Shown here: piece by piece, positions 18,880 through 27,086 of the stretch
How positions within the stretch are numbered: the stretch's first letter is position 1
Layout of the letters: every line of letters begins with the position of its first letter
Origin: CAZIKF01 sp964539825
GTDB taxonomy: Bacteria > Muiribacteriota > UBA6191
Length of the DNA: 47,162 bases
Direction: 5' to 3'
NCBI GenBank assembly: GCA_964539825.1
Contig: CAZIKF010000037.1
Span: 1 to 47,162, forward strand
Notes under the pieces: model-generated
Told to the model about the DNA's origin: nothing
The model's input: only the letters and a program-made list of their open reading frames with translations
Database searches by the model: none
Translations under genes and position numbers: made by a program

Positions 18880-19677
18880 TTACTTACCTTCGAGAAATTT
18901 GACGCAGAAGGTCAGGTTTTTCTTTGCTCCAGGAATCTTTGGATTGATCTCAAGGGCTTTTTGATAGTACTTCATAGCATGCACGTATTGATTGATTGAG
19001 AAATACATGTTTCCTAGTTCAAGATGAGCCCAGCTATTCTTAGGGCTAAGCTCTGCCGCCTTCTTAAAACCTTGTAGTGCTTCGGTCCAGTTTTGCATCT
19101 TTCTAAGTAAAACAGCCCTGTCATAGTGGAGCCAGGTTAGATTTCCATTGAGCACAATGGCCTGATCATAACTCTTGACCGCATCTTGAAGCTGCCCAAG
19201 CTTTGCGAGTACGCCTCCTCGATCATACCAGGCATCGCGAAATTTGGGCTTAGCGTTGATCACTTCGTCATAGACCTCCAGAGACTCTTGAAATTCCCCT
19301 GTCTGCCTCAATGCGAATGCCTTTTTGTAGAGCATCTCAATTTGTTGGGGCTCATGGGCGACAAGAACTTCTATCAGCTCTAAGGTCTTAGAATAGTTCT
19401 TCTTCTTGAATTCCTTGCGAATCTCTAGTTTCAGAATGTGGGGAGAACCCGACCACTTGTCTAAACTAGGAAGTATAGATCGGGAAGCCAATGGTCTGTC
19501 ATCTTCGGTTACCTGAGTTTCTCCCCTACCCCAACCTTGTGGGGCAATGGTCTGAACTTTTTCAACTACATTATTCGAGGCGGCAGGCTGCTCCTCATCA
19601 TCGAAATTTAACCAGTCAGGCGCACCATCTTGAGGGAAGGAAAAGCTAAGAAACACCAGGAACAATAGGACTCGCAT
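18880..19677 (-). CDS. Secreted TPR-repeat protein
   Basis: 265 residues. A short hydrophobic N-terminus (MRVLLFLVFLSFSF) looks like a signal peptide, followed by a low-complexity stretch with DWLNFDDEE and then four to five tetratricopeptide repeats from ~residue 85 to the end (for example YKKAFALRQTGEFQESLEVY and AHLELGNMYFSINQYVHAM). TPR proteins act as protein-protein scaffolds; the partner is unknown. The ATG follows directly on the TAG stop of the 82-residue gene upstream, so the two are probably translationally coupled. It converges with the Kelch giant, 47 bp away, and may or may not serve it. Confidence 0.85.
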   Translation of the reverse strand: MRVLLFLVFLSFSFPQDGAPDWLNFDDEEQPAASNNVVEKVQTIAPQGWGRGETQVTEDDRPLASRSILPSLDKWSGSPHILKLEIRKEFKKKNYSKTLELIEVLVAHEPQQIEMLYKKAFALRQTGEFQESLEVYDEVINAKPKFRDAWYDRGGVLAKLGQLQDAVKSYDQAIVLNGNLTWLHYDRAVLLRKMQNWTEALQGFKKAAELSPKNSWAHLELGNMYFSINQYVHAMKYYQKALEINPKIPGAKKNLTFCVKFLEGK

Positions 19678-19926
19678 CTAAAATCTCCTCTTGAGCGGAA
19701 ACAAGAATCCAACATAAACAATTCTTGCCTTTTGAGCAAGGGGTGCTCCTCCATGAAGAAAGCCTCTTTGCTCGATAATGAAAAGTAAACGGGTTACCCC
19801 TTGCATGTTCATGACCAAGATTTGCTCATCTCCGATGAGCAAAGGAATCGACCATTCCTGGTTTGGCCGGGAGTCGGGACAAATCAAATGCGTTTGGGAA
19901 CACTTTTCACTCTCTTTCACAGTCAA
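19678..19926 (-). CDS. 82-residue protein of unknown family (THLICPDSRPNQ motif)
   Basis: Probably a real gene because its TTG start overlaps the end of the upstream pentapeptide-like gene by 20 bases and its TAG stop abuts the ATG of the TPR gene. An in-frame GTG two codons later is an alternative start. The N-terminal peptide QTHLICPDSRPNQ closely matches QTHLVCPGCRPNQ encoded upstream of the Nudix hydrolase at 31131, where both positions of a possible C-x2-C metal knuckle are Cys; here the second is Ser. The remainder (QGVTRLLFIIEQRGFLHGGAPL) is not recognised. No signal peptide and no transmembrane segment are obvious. Confidence 0.6.
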   Translation of the reverse strand: MTVKESEKCSQTHLICPDSRPNQEWSIPLLIGDEQILVMNMQGVTRLLFIIEQRGFLHGGAPLAQKARIVYVGFLFPLKRRF

Positions 19927-20659
19927 TCAAGCTGAGTGTAAGAAACTCACTGGGCTCCGGAATTTTGCAATCGAATATACGGCATTCCTTAAAGTATAAA
20001 GACCCCCAAATTCCTCTCAAATCACAGCCAACTAAATCACAATGCTCCAGGTTTAGGGAAGTACACTTACTGTCGAGAATTTCCACTCTTTCCAGACGAC
20101 AATTGAGGAGGTTCGCATGGGAAATCTGAGCCTTGACGATGAAGACTCGGACCAGAGAGGACTCTTCTAGGCTGAAACGGGAACCTTCCCTCAAGATCAT
20201 GGATTCTATGCAGCCATCTACCAGGGAAGATCGCAGAAGATATCCTCCATCCTGGTAAGAATTTGAAATCTTAAAGGAGTCCAGGGCAGAGCGAATCATC
20301 CTTAGATCCCTGGTTTCACAGTCTTCGAAGGCGTGATTCTGGAACAGGGCATCTTCACACTGAATCGATTTAAAGGTTCCTCTAATCCAGTGAACATTTC
20401 GAAGGTTTAAATGACGAAGCATTTCAGCTTCAGGATTATCGATATTTACACTGTCCAGCAGTACTTTTGAGGTCCTGTTGGTTCTACTTCCCAGGTCCCT
20501 GAGCTCATGATCCAGAGATTTTAACCTGCTGGAAAGTTGAACAGGTCTCACTGGCTCGTCTGCATGAAACAAGCAGAGATCACTATCATCATCCGCGTGA
20601 AGCGGACATTGATAATCCTGGTAACTAAAGCTGCAAGGTTGATTTTTTCCCAGACCCAT
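19907..20659 (-). CDS. Pentapeptide-repeat-like protein with N-terminal Cys/His cluster
   Basis: 250 residues. The N-terminus has C-x9-C-x2-H and, eight residues on, C-x2-H (CSFSYQDYQCPLHA, CLFHA), the Cys/His lead-in often seen before pentapeptide or beta-helix repeats and possibly zinc-binding. From ~residue 75 onward there are irregular five-residue repeats (LRHLNLRNV, LNLEHCDLVGCDLRG) suited to a right-handed quadrilateral beta-helix. No enzymatic motif. First gene of a three-gene minus-strand operon with the 82-residue protein and the TPR protein, and divergent from transketolase. Pentapeptide proteins can mimic DNA or act as scaffolds; neither role can be assigned here. Confidence 0.7.
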   Translation of the reverse strand: MGLGKNQPCSFSYQDYQCPLHADDDSDLCLFHADEPVRPVQLSSRLKSLDHELRDLGSRTNRTSKVLLDSVNIDNPEAEMLRHLNLRNVHWIRGTFKSIQCEDALFQNHAFEDCETRDLRMIRSALDSFKISNSYQDGGYLLRSSLVDGCIESMILREGSRFSLEESSLVRVFIVKAQISHANLLNCRLERVEILDSKCTSLNLEHCDLVGCDLRGIWGSLYFKECRIFDCKIPEPSEFLTLSLIDCERE

Positions 20660-20695
20660 CTTCCCCTTTTACGTCGGCTCAACTTACCTATGAAA

Positions 20696-20705
20696 GTACC
20701 GGTAC
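20696..20705. promoter_or_regulatory. 10-bp perfect palindrome in divergent intergenic region
   Basis: GTACCGGTAC lies in the 106-bp gap between the pentapeptide operon and transketolase, ~20 bp upstream of a TATAAT. It could be an operator or simply chance. Confidence 0.3.
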
Positions 20706-20725
20706 GCAAGAGGATAGATTGAAGG

Positions 20726-20731
20726 TATAAT
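20726..20731 (+). promoter_or_regulatory. tkt: Candidate -10 box for transketolase
   Basis: A perfect TATAAT stands 34 bases before the ATG of transketolase. No convincing TTGACA is present at the expected distance, so the promoter is tentative. Confidence 0.4.
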
Positions 20732-20765
20732 GCCGGTCTTAAGGGTTGGATGGTGAGGAGTAAAA

Positions 20766-22793
20766 ATGGAAAATGATATAAAATCCACACTTCAGAAGGT
20801 CGCATTGAGCATACGCAGCCTGTCCATGGATGCCATTCAAAAGGCAAATTCAGGGCATCCAGGGCTGCCCATGGGTTGTGCTGAAATTGGCTCCGTTCTC
20901 TATGGAAATATACTTAAGTTTCATCACGAGAACCTGGACTGGATCAACCGTGATCGATTTGTCTTGTCAGCCGGTCACGGATCGATGCTCTTGTATTCCC
21001 TGCTGCATCTAAGCAACTGCGACATGAATATGGAAGATCTTAAAACCTTTCGTCAGTTGGGTTCCAAGACCCCCGGCCATCCGGAGAATTTCCTCGCCAG
21101 GGGAGTCGAAACCACCACCGGTCCGCTAGCCCAGGGATTAGGAGCGGCGGTTGGTATGGCGCTGGCTGGAAAGATCCTGGCTCAAAAATTCAACACTCCT
21201 CAGCGAAAGATTTTTGATTACACTGTGTTCACGCTGGTTGGTGACGGCTGTGTCATGGAGGGATTAAGTAATGAAGTTTCCTCATTCGCCGGCCATTATC
21301 AACTGGATAACCTGGTAGTTCTCTATGACTCTAATGACATTTGTCTAGATGGGGACCTGAAAGAATGTTTTTCAGAAAACGTTCAACAGCGTTTCGATGC
21401 CTATGGCTTTGATACCAAAACCATCGACGGACACAGTTTCCAGGAAATTGAAGAAGCGCTGTTATGGGCCCAAAACCCAAATGGCCGACCTAAGATGATC
21501 ATTTGTAAAACCCAGATTGGAAAAGGTTCTCCTAATAAGGCTGGTACTTCCTCTGTACATGGCTCACCCCTTGGACTCGAAGAACTATCCCTGGCCAGAA
21601 AAAACCTGGGAATTCCAGAAGAAGGCGATTTTTACGTTGCTCCTGGTGTCCAAGAATTCTTCTCTGAAGTCAATGATCGCAATGCCAAAATCTACACTGA
21701 ATGGCATGGGGTATTCAGTGAGTGGAAAGTGGAGAATCCAGACCTCAGCGAAGTCTTGGATCAGATGAGAAATCCTGATTTCAGCTGTCTTGAAGAGTCC
21801 CTGCCTCAATTTACCCCCGGTGAAAAATTAGCTGGAAGAAAGAGTTCTCAGGCTTGTATACAGGTACTTGCAGAGGAGATCCCCTCTCTCATCGGAGGCT
21901 CCGCTGATTTATCATGCTCTGATAGTACTGGGATTAAATCCGAAGGAATCTTGACCGGCAAAGATTTCTCAGCCCGAAATATTAAATTTGGTGTACGCGA
22001 ATTGGGCATGTCCGGAATATGCTCAGGAATGGCTCTAACCGGGTTCTTCACCCCCTTTTGCGGTACGTTTCTAACCTTCTCAGACTACCTTCGCCCGTCC
22101 TTAAGACTGAACAGTCTCATGGGTCTCAAGGTCACCTACCAATTTACCCATGATAGTGTTTTTCTGGGAGAAGATGGCCCCACTCATCAGGCTGTAGAAC
22201 ATGCGGCCGCTCTTAGAACCATCCCTGGGTGTTATGTATTTAGACCCGCCGATGGAAATGAAGTTCGATCCACATGGGTTAGCGCTATGAATTGTGAAGG
22301 TCCCAGGGCTATTTTACTTTCAAGGCAGAATCTCCCCCACCTGGAGGAGACAAAAGTTCCAGCCAGGGATGGAGTCTCCCGAGGGGCATATATCGTCCTC
22401 TCCAACGCAAGCGGCGGCGGGGTTGATAGAGTCATTTATTCGAGCGGCTCTGAATTACATCTGGCCATTGAAGCTGGAAAAAGGCTAATGGAAAGAGGAG
22501 AAACTATCATGGTAGTTTCGGTTCCTTGTTTTGAGCTTTTTGAGCAGCAATCAAGCGATTACAAGGATCGGATTCTTGTAAGTAATGCCAAGAAACGTTA
22601 TTCCATTGAGGCTATGGTTTCCTTTGGTTGGCATCGCTTTACCGGTATCGACGGGGTCAATATTTCCATGGACACCTTTGGGAAGTCAGCACCCTACAAA
22701 GATATTGCAGAGTATTTTGGCTTTACTGTGGAAGCCATTCTAGATCGGATCCTTTCAGACAACCAAAGAACTGGAACCTTAAATGTTCTTTGA
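20766..22793 (+). CDS. tkt: Transketolase
   Basis: 675 residues, the normal length. It transfers two-carbon units between sugar phosphates in the non-oxidative pentose phosphate pathway, using thiamine diphosphate. Visible are ANSGHPGLPMG with the substrate/cofactor His, TGPLAQGLGAAVGMA, the TPP-binding GDGCVMEG...N motif, the FGVRELGMSG segment carrying the cofactor-activating Glu, and GEDGPTHQAVEHAA. The start has GAGGAG six bases upstream. Its last 11 bases overlap the start of the isochorismatase-family gene, so the two are co-transcribed. A single chain holds all three domains, unlike the split transketolases of some lineages. Confidence 0.97.
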   Translation: MENDIKSTLQKVALSIRSLSMDAIQKANSGHPGLPMGCAEIGSVLYGNILKFHHENLDWINRDRFVLSAGHGSMLLYSLLHLSNCDMNMEDLKTFRQLGSKTPGHPENFLARGVETTTGPLAQGLGAAVGMALAGKILAQKFNTPQRKIFDYTVFTLVGDGCVMEGLSNEVSSFAGHYQLDNLVVLYDSNDICLDGDLKECFSENVQQRFDAYGFDTKTIDGHSFQEIEEALLWAQNPNGRPKMIICKTQIGKGSPNKAGTSSVHGSPLGLEELSLARKNLGIPEEGDFYVAPGVQEFFSEVNDRNAKIYTEWHGVFSEWKVENPDLSEVLDQMRNPDFSCLEESLPQFTPGEKLAGRKSSQACIQVLAEEIPSLIGGSADLSCSDSTGIKSEGILTGKDFSARNIKFGVRELGMSGICSGMALTGFFTPFCGTFLTFSDYLRPSLRLNSLMGLKVTYQFTHDSVFLGEDGPTHQAVEHAAALRTIPGCYVFRPADGNEVRSTWVSAMNCEGPRAILLSRQNLPHLEETKVPARDGVSRGAYIVLSNASGGGVDRVIYSSGSELHLAIEAGKRLMERGETIMVVSVPCFELFEQQSSDYKDRILVSNAKKRYSIEAMVSFGWHRFTGIDGVNISMDTFGKSAPYKDIAEYFGFTVEAILDRILSDNQRTGTLNVL

Positions 22794-23328
22794 TACCCAG
22801 TCTTGTACCTTCGTTCTTGTAGATGTTCAGGAGAAACTCACTCCCCTGGTATATGATCCTGAGAAGCTGCTTAACAATTGTTCCATTCTCCTGGACGCAG
22901 CGAGAATTCTTGAAATTCCAGTGCTCTGGCTAGAACAGTATCCAAGAGGACTTGGTCATACCGTCGAGGTTCTGGCTCAGCGACTCAATTCCTCCAGCCA
23001 GGCGGTAGAAAAAATCGCCTTTAGCGGCTGTCATGAAGAGGCCTGCAAAAATCGCCTTCGAGATCTTGGACGTGATCAATGTGTGGTAATGGGCATCGAG
23101 GCACACGTATGTGTTTACCAGACCGTGATAGACCTCCTTGCAGAGGGGAAACAGGTACAGGTGGTTGTGAACGCTGTTTCTTCCAGGGATTCTGCAAATA
23201 AGTCGGTGGCGCTACGCAGGATGGAGCAGGAGGGAGCACGACTCACTACTGTAGAGATGATACTCTTCGAACTCTTGCGAGGATCGAAGCACCATTGTTT
23301 TAAAGAAATTCAGGGATTGATTAAATAG
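22783..23328 (+). CDS. Isochorismatase-family cysteine hydrolase
   Basis: 181 residues. The catalytic triad of this family is in place: Asp14 in LVDVQEKL, Lys77 in VEKIAFSGC, and nucleophile Cys110 in GIEAHVCVYQT. Members hydrolyse isochorismate, nicotinamide, N-carbamoyl compounds or other amides; the short form with a Q-(E/D)-(K/R)-L start resembles the YcaC/YecD-like group with undefined substrate. The overlap with transketolase and a short gap to the SDR gene suggest one operon, but the functional link is not evident. Confidence 0.9.
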   Translation: MFFDTQSCTFVLVDVQEKLTPLVYDPEKLLNNCSILLDAARILEIPVLWLEQYPRGLGHTVEVLAQRLNSSSQAVEKIAFSGCHEEACKNRLRDLGRDQCVVMGIEAHVCVYQTVIDLLAEGKQVQVVVNAVSSRDSANKSVALRRMEQEGARLTTVEMILFELLRGSKHHCFKEIQGLIK

Positions 23329-23337
23329 GAGACTCCT

Positions 23338-24120
23338 TTGCAGAATTTTACTTTAATCACGGGCGCTTCCGCAGGAATCGGAGAAGCATTGGCTCAAGAA
23401 TGTGCCCAAATGGGGCGGAATCTTCTGCTGGTAGCCAGACGAAGAGATCGTCTGGAAGCCCTTCGTGACGAGCTTTCCCAAAGCCATGAAATCAATTGCG
23501 AGATTCTGGTGATGGACCTCTCGGCTCCTGACTCTCCAGAAAAGTTGTTCCAGTGGTGTATCGAGCGTGAGTTTCACATCTCCTGCCTCATCAATAACGC
23601 TGGTTTTGGGCTCTGCGGTACTTTTCCTGATCTTGATTTGGGTCGACAATTACAGATGATCGACCTCAATGTGAGGTCTCTGGTTGAGTTGACTCATCGT
23701 TTTCTTGGACCCATGCTGGCCAAAGGAACAGGAGAAATTCTGCAAAATGCTTCTGTAGGCGGATTTCAGCCCGGTCCAGGGATGAATATATACTTCGCAA
23801 CAAAGGCCTTTGTTCTTCATTTTACAGAAGCCCTCAGAGAAGAAGTTCGGGGAAAAGGAATCAAAGTCTCCTGCCTGTGCCCCGGCTCAACATCCACTGA
23901 ATTCTTCGAAGTAGCCAATGCTAAGACTCTGAAGATGACTCCTTCGGGTTCCATGAGTTCAGAGCAGGTCGCCAAAATAGGCATGCAAGGACTCCTAAAC
24001 AATAAAGGAATCGTCATTCCAGGACTGCACAATAAATTCGCCGCGAACATCCAAAGATTTTTGCCACGATCCCTGGTTACAAGAATTCTGGGTTCGCTCC
24101 TTCTGAAGAGAAGCAAGTAA
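23338..24120 (+). CDS. Short-chain dehydrogenase/reductase
   Basis: 260 residues, classical SDR. The Rossmann motif TGASAGIGEA lies at residues ~8-17, LINNAGFG near residue 85, and the catalytic Y-x3-K as YFATK near residue 150, with an ASVGG strand supplying the usual Ser. The start is TTG, chosen because AGGAG lies at 23327-23331 and the NAD-binding beta strand begins a few residues in (NFTLITGASAG). Family members reduce ketones or oxidise alcohols with NAD(P); the KVSCLCPGSTSTEF segment is common in membrane-associated SDRs of the DltE/YqjQ type. Substrate unknown. Confidence 0.92.
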   Translation: MQNFTLITGASAGIGEALAQECAQMGRNLLLVARRRDRLEALRDELSQSHEINCEILVMDLSAPDSPEKLFQWCIEREFHISCLINNAGFGLCGTFPDLDLGRQLQMIDLNVRSLVELTHRFLGPMLAKGTGEILQNASVGGFQPGPGMNIYFATKAFVLHFTEALREEVRGKGIKVSCLCPGSTSTEFFEVANAKTLKMTPSGSMSSEQVAKIGMQGLLNNKGIVIPGLHNKFAANIQRFLPRSLVTRILGSLLLKRSK

Positions 24121-24179
24121 CAGCAACTTTTAAACTCCTCAGCCGTATATCCGTTAGACGAATTGAACTTTGTGACGGC

Positions 24180-25010
24180 ATGCCTTTAACTCTCTCCCGA
24201 GCGATCAAACCACTAATATTTTTTCTTCTGTACCTGTCACTATTTGCGGCTGAACAGCGTACAGAACTCTTTAAGGCTCTTTACGATGAGGAGCAGACCA
24301 CAACCCTCCCTGCGCCATACCGGGAAATATCGATTCTAAAGGGACAGGCTCTCTTCGATGCCCTGCATCAAGAAACCGGAAAGAACTATCGAATTAGCCG
24401 CTATAGAAAAGCAAAACGCCATCTCTACGATAAGGTTGATCACCTGAGAGGAATGGTATTTACCCTTTACTCAGCCGTATTTGGTAGACGCAGAGGAGAA
24501 AAGTATTTTGAGGTGGGTGATGAGAATCGTGATGGAAACTCCGGGGATTTTGTAAATTGTGAGCATCTTTGGCCCCAGAGCAAATTCTCTAAAAAAGCTC
24601 CCATGGTTAGTGATTTACACCATCTCTATCCGTCACTTTCCATTCCCAACCACGTAAGATCCAACTTTCCCTTCGGCCTGGTTGAATCCACCGAATACAA
24701 AACTTTTGCTGGATCCAAGTTTGGGCAGAATAAGTTTGAGCCCCATGACGAGGTCAAAGGAAATGTAGCCAGAGCTCTGCTTTATTTCGTTCTGCGGTAC
24801 AAAAATAGAGCTATCTTAAAAAATACCGATAAAGATTGGTTTTGGAATGACTCAATCGCGATGTATTTCTCCTGGCATCAACAGGATCCGCCCGATGAAT
24901 GGGAACGAACAAGGAACGATCGTATAGAACGTTACCAGAAAAACAGGAATCCCTTTATTGACGCTCCCACCCTGGTTGAACTCATTGGCGAATCCCCCTT
25001 CCGCCTTTAA
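24180..25010 (+). CDS. Endonuclease I family nuclease, exported
   Basis: 276 residues. A signal peptide (hydrophobic stretch ending LFAAEQ) is followed by the Endonuclease_1 (EndA/Bsn) domain. The signature VNCEHLWPQSKF with catalytic His129, and DLHHLYPS and NHVRSNFPFG after it, are the beta-beta-alpha metal-type active site of periplasmic or extracellular DNases. It is likely to degrade extracellular or periplasmic DNA for nutrients or phosphate. No strong ribosome site precedes the ATG. Last gene of the plus-strand group; it converges with the aldehyde dehydrogenase, 27 bp away. Confidence 0.92.
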   Translation: MPLTLSRAIKPLIFFLLYLSLFAAEQRTELFKALYDEEQTTTLPAPYREISILKGQALFDALHQETGKNYRISRYRKAKRHLYDKVDHLRGMVFTLYSAVFGRRRGEKYFEVGDENRDGNSGDFVNCEHLWPQSKFSKKAPMVSDLHHLYPSLSIPNHVRSNFPFGLVESTEYKTFAGSKFGQNKFEPHDEVKGNVARALLYFVLRYKNRAILKNTDKDWFWNDSIAMYFSWHQQDPPDEWERTRNDRIERYQKNRNPFIDAPTLVELIGESPFRL

Positions 25011-25037
25011 TTCCCTCCTAAAACTTAGGCGTTTTGA

Positions 25038-26408
25038 TCAGGATAGCGGTACCCGGGTAGTAATTGTCTCGGTAAATTCTAGAATCCCCTCATCGGAGAG
25101 CATTCTACCAATTCCTGAGCTCTTTACACCTCCCCAGGGAAGTTCGACTCTCGACCCGGTATTCTGGTTGACCGCACGGGTGCCGGCTTGAAGACGGTTC
25201 GCCAGGGAAATTGCCCTCTCTATATCCCGGGACCATACCGATGCGGTTAATCCAAAGGGAAGTGCGTTCGCTAAATTTACCGCTTCATCTTCACTCTCAA
25301 AAGGCTCAATCTGAAGAATTGGACCAAATGTCTCTGTGGCAAACATAACTGCGCTATGGGGAACGGAAGTCACAACCGTTGGCTCGAAGAAAAATCCCTC
25401 TCTGTCAATCCTACGACCTCCGGTTAGAATCCGCGCTCCAGAGTTCCTTGCATCTTCCACAAGACTCCTAGTTCTCTCTCTCTGGGCCTCACTAACCAGG
25501 GGGCCAATATCTATTCCGGGCTCCATGCCGGGACCAATCCTTAAATTGCGTACACTTTCAACTACAGACTCAACAAAGGATTGGAAAATCGAAGAATGGA
25601 CATAAACTCTTTCTACTGAACAGCAGATCTGGCCGCAGTTTTTAAACGCTCCATTTACCGCTCCCCGGGAGACTTTCTCCACTTCAGCGTCTGCGAGAAT
25701 GAGCATTGGATCTTTGCCGCCCATCTCAAGGGATAAGCGCTTCATGTCATTGGCTGCTTCTCTCATGATTTTTGCGCCCACTTCCTGGGAGCCAACGAAT
25801 CCAATCAGCCTCACCTCTGAAGCGGCTAGAGCTTTACCTATTTCATCTTGTCCCTGAACAAGGTGCAGTACCCCGGGAGGAACTCCCCCCTCATGAAGCA
25901 GTTCTACAATCCGCTGACCTACGAGAGGAGTAAGCTCAGAAGGCTTGAACACCACCGGATTTCCGGCTAACAGGGCTGGAACAAGGGTCCACAGAGGGAT
26001 TCCAAAAGGAAAATTCCATGGTTTGATAGCTCCAACCACCCCCACAGGAGCGTGATCCACTCGCGCTGCCATGTCATTAAACTCCAGGGTTTCACCTGCT
26101 AACACAACGGGAGCCCTCTCACAGAAAAATCTCACGCGGTGAGCTGAGTCGGCCACTTCAGCCGTAGCTTCCGCTAAAATCTTACCTTGCTCTCTCGTCA
26201 CCAGTGCGCTGAGTTCTTCTCTATTGGATTCAACCAGTTGGGCAAAAGAAAGTAAGATCGCAACTCGCTCACTCAGGGGCGTCTTGCTCCAGGATTCAAG
26301 GGAATTCTGGGCTTCTTTAACGGCGTTTCTAACATCACTCGATGTAGATTGTGCTACAGACGCTAAAACTTCTTCAGTAGCAGGATCTAGTGTGAGAAAC
26401 GAAGTCAT
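25038..26408 (-). CDS. Aldehyde dehydrogenase, succinate-semialdehyde-like
   Basis: 456 residues. Key residues are Asn132 in KPWNFPFG, Glu228 in SLEMGGKDP and catalytic Cys262 in NCGQICCSVER, where a second Cys follows the nucleophile. The ELPWGGVKSSGIGR stretch near the C-terminus is typical. Overall wording is closest to NAD(P)-dependent succinate-semialdehyde dehydrogenases and related broad-range enzymes; substrate unproven. The ATG overlaps the TGA of the redoxin gene upstream (ATGA), showing translational coupling. Distinct from the dioxovalerate-type enzyme at 8984 and not a recent duplicate of it. Confidence 0.92.
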   Translation of the reverse strand: MTSFLTLDPATEEVLASVAQSTSSDVRNAVKEAQNSLESWSKTPLSERVAILLSFAQLVESNREELSALVTREQGKILAEATAEVADSAHRVRFFCERAPVVLAGETLEFNDMAARVDHAPVGVVGAIKPWNFPFGIPLWTLVPALLAGNPVVFKPSELTPLVGQRIVELLHEGGVPPGVLHLVQGQDEIGKALAASEVRLIGFVGSQEVGAKIMREAANDMKRLSLEMGGKDPMLILADAEVEKVSRGAVNGAFKNCGQICCSVERVYVHSSIFQSFVESVVESVRNLRIGPGMEPGIDIGPLVSEAQRERTRSLVEDARNSGARILTGGRRIDREGFFFEPTVVTSVPHSAVMFATETFGPILQIEPFESEDEAVNLANALPFGLTASVWSRDIERAISLANRLQAGTRAVNQNTGSRVELPWGGVKSSGIGRMLSDEGILEFTETITTRVPLS

Positions 26409-26986
26409 CCAAAGTAGGGAGGTTCATTCCCAGGTTTCCACTTAATGTTGCATCCAACACTTGGTGTAGGATCAAAATCCAGTGGTCTTCCGTCGAGTAA
26501 TGAATCACAGGCCTTTTTAAGATCCTGACCCGTCACTTCGATATCGTTTCCTGGTCGGCTGGAATCAAATTGGCCCGCGTAAAACAACTTAAATTCTTCA
26601 TTAAAGAGAAAAAAATCAGGGGTACATGCAGCGCCGTAAGCCTGGGCTACATTTTGAGACTCATCATAAAGATACGGAAAGGTGTATCCGGCGGCCACAC
26701 CCTCTTCATACATCTTCTCCACGGAATCATCCGGATACTTTTCAATGTCATTGGAATTGATTCCCACTATTCCAATTCCTAGCTCCTGATACCGAGAACA
26801 AAACTTGGCAAGGGGATCCCGAATATGCTTTACGAAGGGGCAATGATTACAAATAAACATCACTAAAAGTCCCCTTTTACCCTTGAAGTCACTATTTTCA
26901 GCCCAATTTCCAATGGGATCGCAAAGTTTAAAAAGAGGTGCTGGATCTCCGGGTTTCAATTGAAAGGTTGATGAAGTCTGAGCCAT
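26405..26986 (-). CDS. Thioredoxin-like redoxin (AhpC/TSA fold) with CNHC motif
   Basis: 193 residues. The active-site motif is Cys46-Asn-His-Cys49 in FICNHCPFVKHIRD, known from a widespread family of thioredoxin-like proteins annotated as redoxin domain or thioredoxin family. Other family marks are GDPAPLFKL, GINSNDIEKYPDDS, FPYLYDES and the C-terminal PSVGCNIKWKPG, all present. No signal peptide, so probably cytoplasmic. AGGAG precedes the ATG. Linked by a 4-base overlap to the aldehyde dehydrogenase, suggesting oxidative or aldehyde stress, which is inference. Confidence 0.9.
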   Translation of the reverse strand: MAQTSSTFQLKPGDPAPLFKLCDPIGNWAENSDFKGKRGLLVMFICNHCPFVKHIRDPLAKFCSRYQELGIGIVGINSNDIEKYPDDSVEKMYEEGVAAGYTFPYLYDESQNVAQAYGAACTPDFFLFNEEFKLFYAGQFDSSRPGNDIEVTGQDLKKACDSLLDGRPLDFDPTPSVGCNIKWKPGNEPPYFG

Positions 26987-27086
26987 AAGATTCTCCTGGT
27001 TTAGTTAATAACAAGCATGACATGGAGGAGTTCAAGAATTCAAGAATTCTTCGGCTTTAAAACCTTTCCCTTTCAGCCTACTTGCC

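Noticed and set aside
19678..19926. 82-residue protein as a broken Nudix gene because of its RGFLHGG segment
   Set aside because: The spacing from the CP motif differs by ~30 residues from the MutT protein and no Nudix box follows; the likeness is too short.
25011..25037. Bidirectional terminator between the endonuclease and aldehyde dehydrogenase genes
   Set aside because: AAAAC and GTTTT around a 6-base loop form only a weak 5-bp A/T-rich stem.
27030..27052. Regulatory palindrome at CAAGAATTCAAGAATTCTT
   Set aside because: It is a short low-complexity direct repeat with an EcoRI-like core; no second copy or positional logic supports a role.
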